Part shown: positions 6,557-11,855 of the stretch, one piece after another
Numbering within the stretch: position 1 is the first letter of the stretch
Layout: each line of letters starts with the position of its first letter
NCBI GenBank assembly: GCA_964429355.1
Contig: CAYSCH010000273.1
Location: 1 to 13,301 of the forward strand
Length of the DNA stretch: 13,301 nucleotides
Direction: 5' to 3'
From: JAAYAY01 sp964429355
GTDB taxonomy: Bacteria > Planctomycetota > Planctomycetia > Pirellulales > Thermoguttaceae
Notes under the pieces: model-generated
Database searches by the model: none
What the model saw: only the letters and a program-made list of their open reading frames with translations
What the model was told of the DNA's origin: nothing
Made by a program: the position numbers and the translations under genes

Positions 6557-8057
6557 TTGGTGTCAGGCTCTTATCTATCTCAAAGACAAACCACTGTCGT
6601 TCGAGGGCCGTCCGTATCTGCGGGCGATTTACGGCTCGACGGCCCGCCGGGTCGTCCTGCGCTGCTCCCGGCAGGTGGAGAAAACAACATTCATCTGCAA
6701 CGTTGTCTGCCATGCGGCCGTAACGATTCCCGGCGTCCACATCGTGGTTGTCTTCCCGCGGCACGAGCAGGCGTCGGTCTTCGCCAAATCCCGGTTACGA
6801 GCGGTGATTCTCGAAAGTCCCGCAATCGGCCGTTACCTGCTCGGAAAAAGGCTGCGAGAGCCGCAGGTCAATCACATGCGGTTCTGCAACGGTTCCGAGG
6901 TGTACATCCGGTCCGCCTACCACACCGCCGACGCTGCCCGTGGAATCGACGCGGATTTCCTGCTGGTCGACGAATATCAGGATATCGCGGGGGGCGACCT
7001 GCCCGTGCTGGAGCAATCTCTCAACCACTCTGTGCACCGGCGCGTGGTTCTGACCGGAACTCCCAAAACGATCGACAATCATCTTGAAGATGCCTTCAAT
7101 CTATCCACTGCAAATGAGTGGCGGGTGCCGTGCGAATGCGGTGAGTCTGTGTTCCTGGACGACAAGTGTCTTGGGCAGCATGGGCCGATCTGCCCCAATT
7201 GTCAGCAGCCGATTGACCCCCATCGCGGTCTCTGGGTGCCGCGGAATCGGGGCTCCGTGTGGGGCGACGGTTTCACCATCAATCATCTGGTCACCCCGTG
7301 GCTCAACTACCCGGAACTCCTGGAACACCAGCAAACCTACAACCCGGCAATGTTCCGGAACGAATGTCTCGGACTGCCGAGCTGCCTTGGTGATCACATT
7401 GTCACCCGAGAAGAAGTCGAAAAGTGTTGCACCACTCAACCCATGAGCAAATGTCTTTCCGATGTTCTGCCCGCGGTTCGATCGATCCTGATGGCGGGAG
7501 TCGACTGGGGCGGGGGCGTGGTGTCACGAACGGTCCTGGTGATTGGCTACATGCGTGATGACGACCATTTTCACATTGTGTTCATGGAACGTTACCCGGC
7601 GCAGGCGGATTCCAACGAGATTCTCGACGCAATCACCGCCCGCTGCAAAGAATTCAAGATTCAGCTGATCGCCGCCGACGGGGCCGGCAACGGCAGCGTG
7701 TATAATAACCTCTTGCTGAACAAGCTGCCGCAGGTTTCGGGCCTCTATGCCGTGTTCTATTCAGTGGCCGACCAGAGACCGCAGCAATACAAGGGTCGGC
7801 TCTGGAACTGGACGATCGGCCGAACGCCATCGCTGGGAATGGTTTTCACCCGGATTAAGAAGGAACTCCTGCGATTCCCTCGCCTGACGGATTGCAGCTC
7901 CTTCCTCCCGGACATCTGGTGCGAAACGGCGCAATACGATGAACACAAGCGGGCGATTATCTACACGCATCCGGAGACACAACAGGATGACACACTGCAT
8001 GCGGTGAATTACGTCACGGCACTGGCCCGCTTGGCGTTGACCGCTGCGTACACATAG
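6543..8057 (+). CDS. Phage-type terminase large subunit (packaging ATPase and nuclease)
   Basis: 504 aa, the usual length for a large terminase, the motor that pumps DNA into phage heads and cuts it. ATPase part: Walker A-like CSRQVEKTT at 41-49, Walker B LLVDEYQD with D143 and catalytic E144, and coupling motif TGTPKT at 171-176. A zinc finger (C197-x-C199 ... C217-x2-C220) is inserted before the nuclease. Nuclease part (RNase H fold): D321 in AGVDWGGG, D379 in IAADGAGNG, and D482/D483-x2-H486 in QQDDTLHAVNY. All key positions seem present, except that the Walker A glycine before Lys is Glu46. The start at 6543 has AGGAG at 6529-6533 and overlaps the upstream gene. No portal or capsid gene follows, which is unlike a working prophage. 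Confidence 0.9.
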   Translation: MDRFSWCQALIYLKDKPLSFEGRPYLRAIYGSTARRVVLRCSRQVEKTTFICNVVCHAAVTIPGVHIVVVFPRHEQASVFAKSRLRAVILESPAIGRYLLGKRLREPQVNHMRFCNGSEVYIRSAYHTADAARGIDADFLLVDEYQDIAGGDLPVLEQSLNHSVHRRVVLTGTPKTIDNHLEDAFNLSTANEWRVPCECGESVFLDDKCLGQHGPICPNCQQPIDPHRGLWVPRNRGSVWGDGFTINHLVTPWLNYPELLEHQQTYNPAMFRNECLGLPSCLGDHIVTREEVEKCCTTQPMSKCLSDVLPAVRSILMAGVDWGGGVVSRTVLVIGYMRDDDHFHIVFMERYPAQADSNEILDAITARCKEFKIQLIAADGAGNGSVYNNLLLNKLPQVSGLYAVFYSVADQRPQQYKGRLWNWTIGRTPSLGMVFTRIKKELLRFPRLTDCSSFLPDIWCETAQYDEHKRAIIYTHPETQQDDTLHAVNYVTALARLALTAAYT

Positions 8058-8229
8058 AGCAAACACGCAGTATCTGGCGTTGATCTTTGACAACTTGGAA
8101 AGCTGTTTTGGGCGGGCTGCCGGATTGGCCCCCGGCGGCCCGCCATCGGGCGGTGTACGTGATGCGGGCCCCTGACGCCGCCCCGACCGTCTTCAGAGCT
8201 GCCTGGTACAGCGACTCGGCAATCTTCAC
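8014..8229 (-). CDS. Possible phage-like small protein remnant, opposite strand to terminase
   Basis: The frame starts at GTG 8227-8229 and begins VKIAESLYQAALKTVGAASG, ARITYTARWRAAGG, then becomes less protein-like and ends at 8014, overlapping the last 44 bases of the terminase gene. The beginning has strong GC3 bias and resembles small phage head-tail proteins that start with a helix and a 'GASGxxITYTR' strand (impression only). It overlaps an upstream minus-strand frame by GTGA. Its later part coincides with a hairpin at 8111-8144. It may be the front end of a truncated gene. Confidence 0.3.
   Translation of the reverse strand: MKIAESLYQAALKTVGAASGARITYTARWRAAGGQSGSPPKTAFQVVKDQRQILRVCSMCTQRSTPSGPVP
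8111..8144. other. Long GC-rich hairpin after the terminase
   Basis: Arms GGCGGGCTGCCGG (8111-8123) and CCGGCGGCCCGCC (8132-8144) pair over 13 bp with one G-U wobble and an 8-nt loop. It lies 53 bp after the terminase stop. No U-run follows on either strand, so it is not a classical intrinsic terminator, although it may act as a 3' stabiliser or a factor-assisted terminator. Confidence 0.45.
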
Positions 8230-8267
8230 ACTTCCCCCCCCCGATAGCTCAAATCCAGGAGGTCCAT
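8226..8267 (-). pseudogene. C-terminal scrap of a minus-strand gene
   Basis: Minus-strand codons MDLLDLSYRGGEV then TGA at 8226-8228, overlapping the next frame's GTG by 4 nt (GTGA), the arrangement of translationally coupled genes. Upstream the frame enters the GTCAGGAG repeat tract, suggesting that the rest of the gene was lost at the repeat. The codons for RGG fall in a 9-G run. Confidence 0.25.
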
Positions 8268-8284
8268 CGGGTGCAGGACGGCAG

Positions 8285-8355
8285 AGGGGTAGGGGTCAGG
8301 AGTCAGGAGTCAGGGGACAGGACGCAGAGGGCAGAGGGCCGAGGGCAGAGGCGAG
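8285..8355 (+). repeat. GTCAGGAG/GGACAGG purine-rich repeat tract R1
   Basis: Tandem, imperfect heptamer-like units: GGGTAGGGGTCAGGAGTC, AGGAGTCAGGGGACAGG, then GCAGAGG units. It stands between the terminase cluster and promoter of module C. Similar tracts on either strand occur at 8825, 10379, 11378, 12254 and 13267. Confidence 0.8.
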
Positions 8356-8391
8356 TCACGGGGCAGCGACATGCCGGGTGATTTCCGATCA

Positions 8392-8421
8392 TTGAATGCT
8401 GTGGGCAGTATGAGGTAGAAT
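8392..8421 (+). promoter_or_regulatory. Promoter of toxin-antitoxin module C
   Basis: -35 TTGAAT (8392-8397), 18-bp spacer, -10 TAGAAT (8416-8421), 44 bp before the ATG at 8466. The same boxes with the same 18-bp spacing precede modules A and B although the spacer sequence differs, which supports function. Confidence 0.7.
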
Positions 8422-8465
8422 ATTGAGCAGATCATCGAGCAGTGGGAATTAGTGGGCGGAAGATC

Positions 8466-8693
8466 ATGAGGACTGTCAAAGTCAGCGGTCGTGTTAACGA
8501 GAACCAGCAGCTCTTGGCGATCGTTCCTGTGGATATCCCCCCTGGACCGGTTACCGTTCTGATCGTTCCTGCGACCCACGAGGATGAAGCGGGAGATGCC
8601 TGGGCAGATGGTATTGCTCGGGAGTGGGCAGACGAATTGAGTGACCCTCATCAGGATATCTACACTTTGGCCGATGGAGAGCCCGTCCGTTGA
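8466..8693 (+). CDS. Module C: 75-aa antitoxin-like protein
   Basis: 75 aa beginning MRTVKVSGRVNENQQLLAIV; the ATG at 8466 is preferred over 8442 because all copies in this window align from MRTVKV. The N-terminal half is beta-rich (PPGPVTVLIVP) and resembles the swapped-hairpin-like front of small antitoxins; the acidic C-terminal half (THEDEAGDAWADGIAREWAD, ELSDPHQDIYTL) is helical with a D-x-Y-T end. This architecture (DNA-binding front, toxin-masking tail) is typical of antitoxins, but I cannot name a Pfam family. In modules A and B the gene directly precedes and is coupled to DUF433. In C about 160 bp of other sequence separates them. Confidence 0.75.
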   Translation: MRTVKVSGRVNENQQLLAIVPVDIPPGPVTVLIVPATHEDEAGDAWADGIAREWADELSDPHQDIYTLADGEPVR

Positions 8694-8852
8694 ATCCGAA
8701 CGACATCGGTGCTTCGTCTGCACAAACTGGCCACGATTCACGCACGCCATGTTGTCCGCCGTCCGGGTGTAGTTTCGCCTGACACGGGTTGCGAGATCCA
8801 TGACAAACTGCGAGCATTGCTGAACCCCTGTCCCCTGACTCCTGTCCCCTGA
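8690..8852 (+). pseudogene. Frameshifted small gene inserted inside module C
   Basis: From TTG 8690 (overlapping the previous stop as TTGA) the frame reads LNPNDI; after one extra G at about 8708 it continues as VLRLHKLATIHARHVVRRPG, VVSPDTGCEIHDKLRALLNP and stops at TGA 8850-8852. The two parts fit one small protein of about 50 residues. Its last codons (CPLTPVP) are read from repeat tract R2, so its true 3' end has been replaced. The family is unknown. It is absent from modules A and B, so the module is either rearranged here or represents a different gene order. Confidence 0.45.
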
Positions 8853-8853
8853 C
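8825..8853 (-). repeat. CCCCTGTCCCCTGACTCCTG repeat tract R2
   Basis: The pyrimidine-strand version of R1. It lies directly before the ATG at 8855, exactly where modules A and B carry their AAGGAG ribosome binding site for DUF433; no replacement site is visible. Confidence 0.8.
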
Positions 8854-8854
8854 C

Positions 8855-9151
8855 ATGCCCACATTGACCGACATTGGTTCGCTCATCGCCCAGACGCCAG
8901 GAGTTTGTGGCGGGCGTCCCTGCCTGGCTGGTACCGGGGTTTCCGTCCGGCGGATTGCAGGATGGTATAAACTCGGCTGGTCGCCCGAGGAAATTGCCGA
9001 CCGGATTGGGCACATTTCGCTGGCTCAAGTCCACGCGGCACTCGCATACTACCACGCCAATCAGGAGGCGATGGAGGCCGAGATCGCTAGGGAAGAAGCC
9101 GAGTGTGATCGGCTGGAGCGAGAGCACCGCGCGAGCCAAGCAGGCACGTGA
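8855..9151 (+). CDS. Module C: DUF433 antitoxin
   Basis: 98 aa of the DUF433 family (VapB45-like antitoxin type, HTH fold). The core reads GSLIAQTPGVCGGRPCLAGT, then VSVRRIAGWYKLGWSPEEIA and an AALAYYHAN helix. The strand 'GGRPxIAGTxVSVxxI' followed by 'Y..G.spEEIa' is the family signature. The charged C-terminal helix (EAEIAREEAECDRLEREHRA) should contact the toxin. The partner is a DUF5615 PIN-like toxin, whose start overlaps the stop by one base (TGATG). About 75% similar by eye to copies A and B. No Shine-Dalgarno is left because repeat R2 abuts the start. Confidence 0.88.
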   Translation: MPTLTDIGSLIAQTPGVCGGRPCLAGTGVSVRRIAGWYKLGWSPEEIADRIGHISLAQVHAALAYYHANQEAMEAEIAREEAECDRLEREHRASQAGT

Positions 9152-9246
9152 TGATCCGATTCTATTTCGATGAGGACGCGATGGACAAAGTGCTGGTTGG
9201 CGCACTTTGTGCTCGTGCACACGATTTGTGGGTTGATCGGTCGTGA
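9151..9246 (+). pseudogene. Module C: DUF5615 PIN-like toxin, truncated
   Basis: Only about 20 residues match the family: MIRFYFDEDAMDKVLVGALC, with the N-terminal acidic FDED motif of the PIN-like active site. After 'CARA' the sequence departs from the family (HDLWVDRS) and stops at TGA 9244-9246, versus 120 aa for the intact copy in module B. The lost part contains the remaining catalytic acidic residues, so no toxin activity is expected. The breakpoint lies shortly before the leader of wecB. Confidence 0.8.
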
Positions 9247-9254
9247 CGATTACG

Positions 9255-9281
9255 AGCTGAACACTGAAAACTGAACACTGA
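9255..9281 (+). repeat. CTGAACACTGAAAA short repeat before wecB
   Basis: CTGAACACTGA occurs twice, separated by AAA, just 9 bp before the wecB start. It resembles the simple intergenic repeats of planctomycete genomes. No clear ribosome binding site is present between it and the ATG. Confidence 0.5.
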
Positions 9282-9290
9282 GAATTTCCC

Positions 9291-10391
9291 ATGAAAATCC
9301 TCTGCGTCGCTGGTGCCCGCCCCAACTTCATGAAGATCGCTCCGATCATGGAGGCGTTCCACGCCCATCCTGACATCGAGCCGCTCCTCGTGCACACCGG
9401 TCAGCACTACGACGAGAAGATGAGCGACCTGTTCTTCCGCGAACTGGGTATCCCCGAGCCGGACGTCAATCTTGAAGTGGGCAGTGCCAGCCATGCGGTC
9501 CAGACAGCCGAGATCATGAAGGCCTTCGAACCGGTCTGCCTCCAGCACAGGCCCGACTATGTTCTCGTGGTGGGCGATGTGAACAGCACGATCGCCTGCG
9601 GGCTCGTGGCCGTCAAGCTCGGGATCAAACTGATCCACGTCGAGGCCGGCCTTCGCAGCGGCGATCGGACCATGCCCGAAGAGATCAACCGCCTGCTCAC
9701 CGATTCGATCAGCGATCTGCTCTTCTGCACCGAGCCCTCCGGCGTCGAAAACCTCCGCCGCGAAGGTATTGCCAACGGCAAGGTGCATCTGGTCGGCAAC
9801 GTGATGATCGACACCTTGCTGAAGAACCGCGCCAAGGCCGAGCAGTCGACCGTATTGGCGGACATGGGCCTGGAGCCCGGCGGCTACGCCACCATGACCC
9901 TCCACCGGCCCAGCAATGTCGACGACCCGGCAGCCCTGGCAGGAATTCTCGACGCGGTTGACTTGATCCAGCGCGACCTCTCTGTCGTGTTCCCCATCCA
10001 TCCACGGACCCGGAAGAACGTCACGGCCCTCGGTTTTCAGACTCGCATCGAGGCCATGGGCAACCTCCGCCTGGTCGATCCCATGGGCTACCTCGACTTC
10101 CGCAAGCTCAACGCCAATGCCAAGCTGGTCCTCACCGATTCGGGCGGTCTGCAGGAAGAAACGACGATTCTGAGAGTGCCCTGTATCACCATCCGCGACA
10201 ACACCGAGCGCCCCGTCACCTGCCAGGTCGGCTCCAACCAGCTCGTCGGCACCAGCACCCAGGCGATCCTTGCCGCCTACGAAAGAATCCGATCCGGCCA
10301 GTTTGACCAGACCGGCATCCCCGCCCTCTGGGACGGCCATGCCGCGGAGAGAATTGCCAAAATACTGACTGCCGTGGAGAGGAGACAGTAG
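9291..10391 (+). CDS. wecB: UDP-N-acetylglucosamine 2-epimerase (non-hydrolysing)
   Basis: 366 aa, normal for the family, which interconverts UDP-GlcNAc and UDP-ManNAc in the cytoplasm for surface polysaccharide synthesis. The GT-B fold signature is complete: GARPNFMK with R10 and K15, GDVNST with D96, HVEAGLRSGDRTMPEEINR with E118, E131 and R134, H205-R206 in TLHRPSNVD, PIHPRTRKN, DSGGLQEE (283-290) and R302/TERP (305-308). All catalytic and UDP-binding positions usually listed for WecB are present. It stands alone among toxin-antitoxin modules; no polysaccharide gene is adjacent in the window. The 3' end runs straight into repeat R3 at the stop codon. The long open frame on the opposite strand is an artefact of codon bias. 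Confidence 0.95.
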   Translation: MKILCVAGARPNFMKIAPIMEAFHAHPDIEPLLVHTGQHYDEKMSDLFFRELGIPEPDVNLEVGSASHAVQTAEIMKAFEPVCLQHRPDYVLVVGDVNSTIACGLVAVKLGIKLIHVEAGLRSGDRTMPEEINRLLTDSISDLLFCTEPSGVENLRREGIANGKVHLVGNVMIDTLLKNRAKAEQSTVLADMGLEPGGYATMTLHRPSNVDDPAALAGILDAVDLIQRDLSVVFPIHPRTRKNVTALGFQTRIEAMGNLRLVDPMGYLDFRKLNANAKLVLTDSGGLQEETTILRVPCITIRDNTERPVTCQVGSNQLVGTSTQAILAAYERIRSGQFDQTGIPALWDGHAAERIAKILTAVERRQ

Positions 10392-10425
10392 GCAGGAGAC
10401 GGGGGACAGAGATCAGAAATCAGAG
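10379..10425 (+). repeat. GGAGACAGTAGGCAGGAGAC repeat tract R3
   Basis: Purine-rich imperfect units (GGAGACAG, GGCAGGAGACGGGGGACAG, ATCAGAAATCAGAGG) begin at the wecB stop and end where the remnant of toxin A starts. Confidence 0.65.
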
Positions 10426-10463
10426 GTCGCGGCAGTCATCTTAGACTGAAGGGTCGTCGTCGC

Positions 10464-10508
10464 GCCGACACCTCCTGAGCCGACACCTCCTGAGCCGACA
10501 CATCTGAA
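10464..10508. repeat. Three tandem 15-bp repeats
   Basis: GCCGACACCTCCTGA at 10464-10478 and 10479-10493, and GCCGACACATCTGAA at 10494-10508. They derive from the toxin codons around GGTGTCG and lie at the edge of the inserted 187-bp element. Confidence 0.85.
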
Positions 10509-10688
10509 CGGCCTGGCGTGATTCACGGAGGAAATTGCGGCAAGGCGCTGGAGGAGCTCGATGGGCCGGGGCCGACCGAGTTCGCGCCCAAGACACGGGC
10601 GCAGCCAATCGCGGGGCAAGTCCGGCAAGCCCACGCGGCGATCTTCATGACGACTAACCTTCCGCGAATCACGTAAGGCCCGTCAGAT
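10502..10688. mobile_element. 187-bp MITE-like element with 28-bp terminal inverted repeats
   Basis: The left end starts ATCTGAACGGCCTGGCGTGA (10502-) and the reverse complement of the right end starts ATCTGACGGGCCTTACGTGA (from 10688). Over 28 bp, 23 positions agree. It lies between two parts of toxin A that are continuous in module B, so it is an insertion (or has replaced a few bases). It contains only a short frame (about 50 codons, GTG 10519 to TAA) and no transposase, so any movement would be in trans. No clear target duplication is seen. Confidence 0.6.
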
Positions 10689-10738
10689 TTAGCACGCAGC
10701 CCCGTCAGGCGCCCACGTTCTCCAGAGTCCGCGTCCAA

Positions 10739-10766
10739 GTCGAGGCGAACACGTCGAGCCGAACAA
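10739..10766. repeat. 14-bp tandem duplication in toxin A
   Basis: GTCGAGGCGAACAC and GTCGAGCCGAACAA stand in tandem; module B has one unit at the same place. The extra 14 bp shift the toxin frame after about 8 codons. Confidence 0.85.
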
Positions 10767-10769
10767 GAC

Positions 10770-11069
10770 TCACGCGCGACTCCTGCTACGGGCCCCGTGG
10801 AGATCGGCCAACCGCCCAAACTCGGTGTCTTCCTCCGCCAACTCCGCGTCGATCAAGTCGCGGTTGGCATGGTAATAGGTTAAGGCGGCGAATACCTGCG
10901 ACAGAGTCAGATGCCCGTATTGATCGGCGATCTCTTCAGGAGTCTGCCCCTGCTTGTACCAGCCGGCAATTCGGCGGACGGAGACTGAGGTTCCGGCAAT
11001 ACAGGGACGCCCGCCACAAACGCCGGGAGTCTGGGTAATGAGCGAGCCAATGTCGGTCACTGCTGGCAT
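10770..11069 (-). CDS. Module A: DUF433 antitoxin
   Basis: 99 aa DUF433 protein: MPAVTDIGSLITQTPGVCGG, RPCIAGTSVSVRRIAGWYKQ, QTPEEIADQYGHLTLSQVF, then AALTYYHANRDLIDAELAEE. The central HTH segment (about 25-70) should bind DNA and the acidic tail the toxin. The ATG at 11067-11069 lies 2 nt after the stop of the 75-aa gene and its AAGGAG site lies inside that gene's last codons, so translation is coupled. It differs from copy B only in the last residue (Ala for Glu). Its own toxin is destroyed, so it may act as an orphan antitoxin against toxin B. Confidence 0.88.
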   Translation of the reverse strand: MPAVTDIGSLITQTPGVCGGRPCIAGTSVSVRRIAGWYKQGQTPEEIADQYGHLTLSQVFAALTYYHANRDLIDAELAEEDTEFGRLADLHGARSRSRA

Positions 11070-11071
11070 AG

Positions 11072-11299
11072 TTACTTGCTCCTTGGGTCAGAGACCGAGG
11101 TGTAGATGTCTTGACGCGGGTCGCTCAGGTCGTCAGCCCACTCCCGAGCAATAGCATCTGCCCAGGCATCTCCCGCTTCATCCTCGTGAGAAGAGGGAAC
11201 GATCAGAACCGTGACCGGTCCAGGGGAAATTTCCGCAGGAACGATTGCCAAGAGCTGATGGTTCTCGTCAACGCTACCGCTGACTTTGACAGTCCTCAT
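11072..11299 (-). CDS. Module A: 75-aa antitoxin-like protein
   Basis: 75 aa starting at ATG 11297-11299 (MRTVKVSGSVDENHQLLAIV), with GGAGG six bases upstream. The layout is as in module C: a beta-rich front ending PGPVTVLIVP, then acidic helices EDEAGDAWADAIAREWADDL and a DIYTSVSDPRSK tail. It is identical to copy B. Conservation of this gene before DUF433 in every module suggests a third component of the system or a second antitoxin rather than a chance neighbour. The ten extra upstream codons (MWTIDGWRKI) cover the ribosome binding site and are not conserved in C. Confidence 0.78.
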   Translation of the reverse strand: MRTVKVSGSVDENHQLLAIVPAEISPGPVTVLIVPSSHEDEAGDAWADAIAREWADDLSDPRQDIYTSVSDPRSK

Positions 11300-11332
11300 G
11301 ATCTTCCTCCAGCCATCGATCGTCCACACAGT

Positions 11333-11362
11333 ATTCTACGTCAAAGTGCGCTGAGCCTTCAA
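11333..11362 (-). promoter_or_regulatory. Promoter of module A
   Basis: On the minus strand: TTGAAG (11357-11362), 18 bp, TAGAAT (11333-11338), 33 bp before the ATG. Same boxes and spacing as modules B and C. Confidence 0.7.
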
Positions 11363-11377
11363 TGATCGCAAATTCCC

Positions 11378-11525
11378 GCGCCCTCCTGTCTCCTGCCTCC
11401 CGTCCCCTGACTCCTGCCCCCTGCCCTAGGTCAGAGATCGGAGGTCAGAGCGGCAGAGGACAGGAAGGGAAGCAGGGAAGCAGGGACGGGGGACGGGGGA
11501 CGGGGGACGGGGGACAGGAAGAAGA
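11378..11525. repeat. Bipolar repeat tract R4 with G-quadruplex motif
   Basis: The first half is pyrimidine-rich (CCTCCTGTCTCCTGCCTCCC...), and it flips at about 11427 to purine-rich (GGTCAGAGATCGGAGGTCAG...). It includes four perfect ACGGGGG heptamers at 11486-11513, that is four G5 runs separated by AC, an ideal G-quadruplex sequence on the + strand. It separates module A from the BrnT-like/XRE pair. Confidence 0.8.
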
Positions 11526-11592
11526 GCACGGAGGCTGTTCGTCATGCCCCCAAAGGAGTGCAGCATTCCGTCGCAATATCGCAACGCAATGA

Positions 11593-11598
11593 TATAAT
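11593..11598 (+). promoter_or_regulatory. Consensus -10 box TATAAT
   Basis: TATAAT ends 5 nt before the ATG of the BrnT-like frame at 11604. Transcription would start at or next to the start codon, giving a leaderless mRNA. No -35 box at normal spacing is evident. Confidence 0.4.
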
Positions 11599-11603
11599 TT
11601 CCC

Positions 11604-11852
11604 ATGAGCCCTGTGCAAGTGATCTGGGACGACGAGGACCAGCCCGACGGGAACGTTCAGCACATCGGCGCGCACGGTCTGACGATCGAAGACGTCGAAC
11701 AGGTCTTGGAGTATCCGACCACGGAAACTATCAGTGCCAGCACCGGACGGCCCTGCTGTTTCGGTTATACACCTACGAAGAGATCGAAGAAGCAGTGATC
11801 TATCCCGTGACGGCGTACGAGGTAGAGGTATCCGAACCCGAAGGAGGTTCAC
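11604..11852 (+). pseudogene. BrnT-like (DUF4258-type) toxin, internally deleted and frameshifted
   Basis: Frame 3 reads SPVQVIWDDEDQPDGNVQHI, AHGLTIEDVEQVLEYPTTET and GRPCCFGYTPT, the front of the small BrnT-like RNase toxins. It then ends early with KRSKKQ at TGA 11796-11798. Another frame supplies the missing end: YEEIEEAVIYPVTAYEVEV from about 11770. The middle strand usually found between FGYT and IYPVTAYE (with 'GRHIAVVY'-type residues) is absent, so a short deletion of about 20-25 bp caused the frameshift. The 3' limit is approximate. The antitoxin follows directly, the BrnT-BrnA-like order with the toxin first. Confidence 0.7.
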
Positions 11853-11855
11853 AGC

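Larger units (their letters stand above)
10424..10773 (-). pseudogene. Module A: DUF5615 PIN-like toxin, broken by duplication and insertion
   Basis: The gene would start at GTG 10771-10773, overlapping the DUF433 stop (GTGA) as in module B. After MSLVRLDV a 14-bp tandem duplication (10739-10766) shifts the frame; the correct residues LDADSGERGRLTGLRA continue in another frame to about 10690. A 187-bp element with inverted ends (10502-10688) and three 15-bp repeats follow, and then GVGATTTLQSKMTAATSDF, the equivalent of GVDATTALESGMTAATDE in the intact copy. The rest is missing and the remnant ends in tract R3. The toxin is certainly inactive while its two upstream antitoxin-type genes are intact. 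Confidence 0.8.
10692..11375. repeat. Duplicated segment, copy A
   Basis: Matches 12599-13268 at a constant offset of 1893 from 10761 onward. From about 10775 to 11375 I find no difference by eye. It covers the DUF433 gene, the 75-aa gene and their promoter. The toxin side differs by single bases and the 14-bp duplication. Confidence 0.9.

Noticed and set aside
8111..8144. Intrinsic terminator after the terminase
   Set aside because: The hairpin is strong but has no U-run on either side, so it is listed only as a hairpin.
8087..8395. 102-codon + strand frame after the terminase
   Set aside because: Its second half is translated repeat tract R1 (RGQESGVRGQ) and its first half is antisense to a more protein-like minus frame.
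9162..10340. 392-codon open frame on the minus strand
   Set aside because: Antisense to wecB, whose catalytic motifs are all present; composition (Asp/Val/Gly/His-rich without motifs) is that of a shadow frame.
10519..10677. Short GTG-started frame inside the 187-bp element
   Set aside because: About 50 codons, no motif, and it lies within the inverted-end element; more likely chance.
11478..11516. Possible CRISPR-like array in the heptamer repeats
   Set aside because: Units are 7 bp without spacers; this is a simple tandem repeat.
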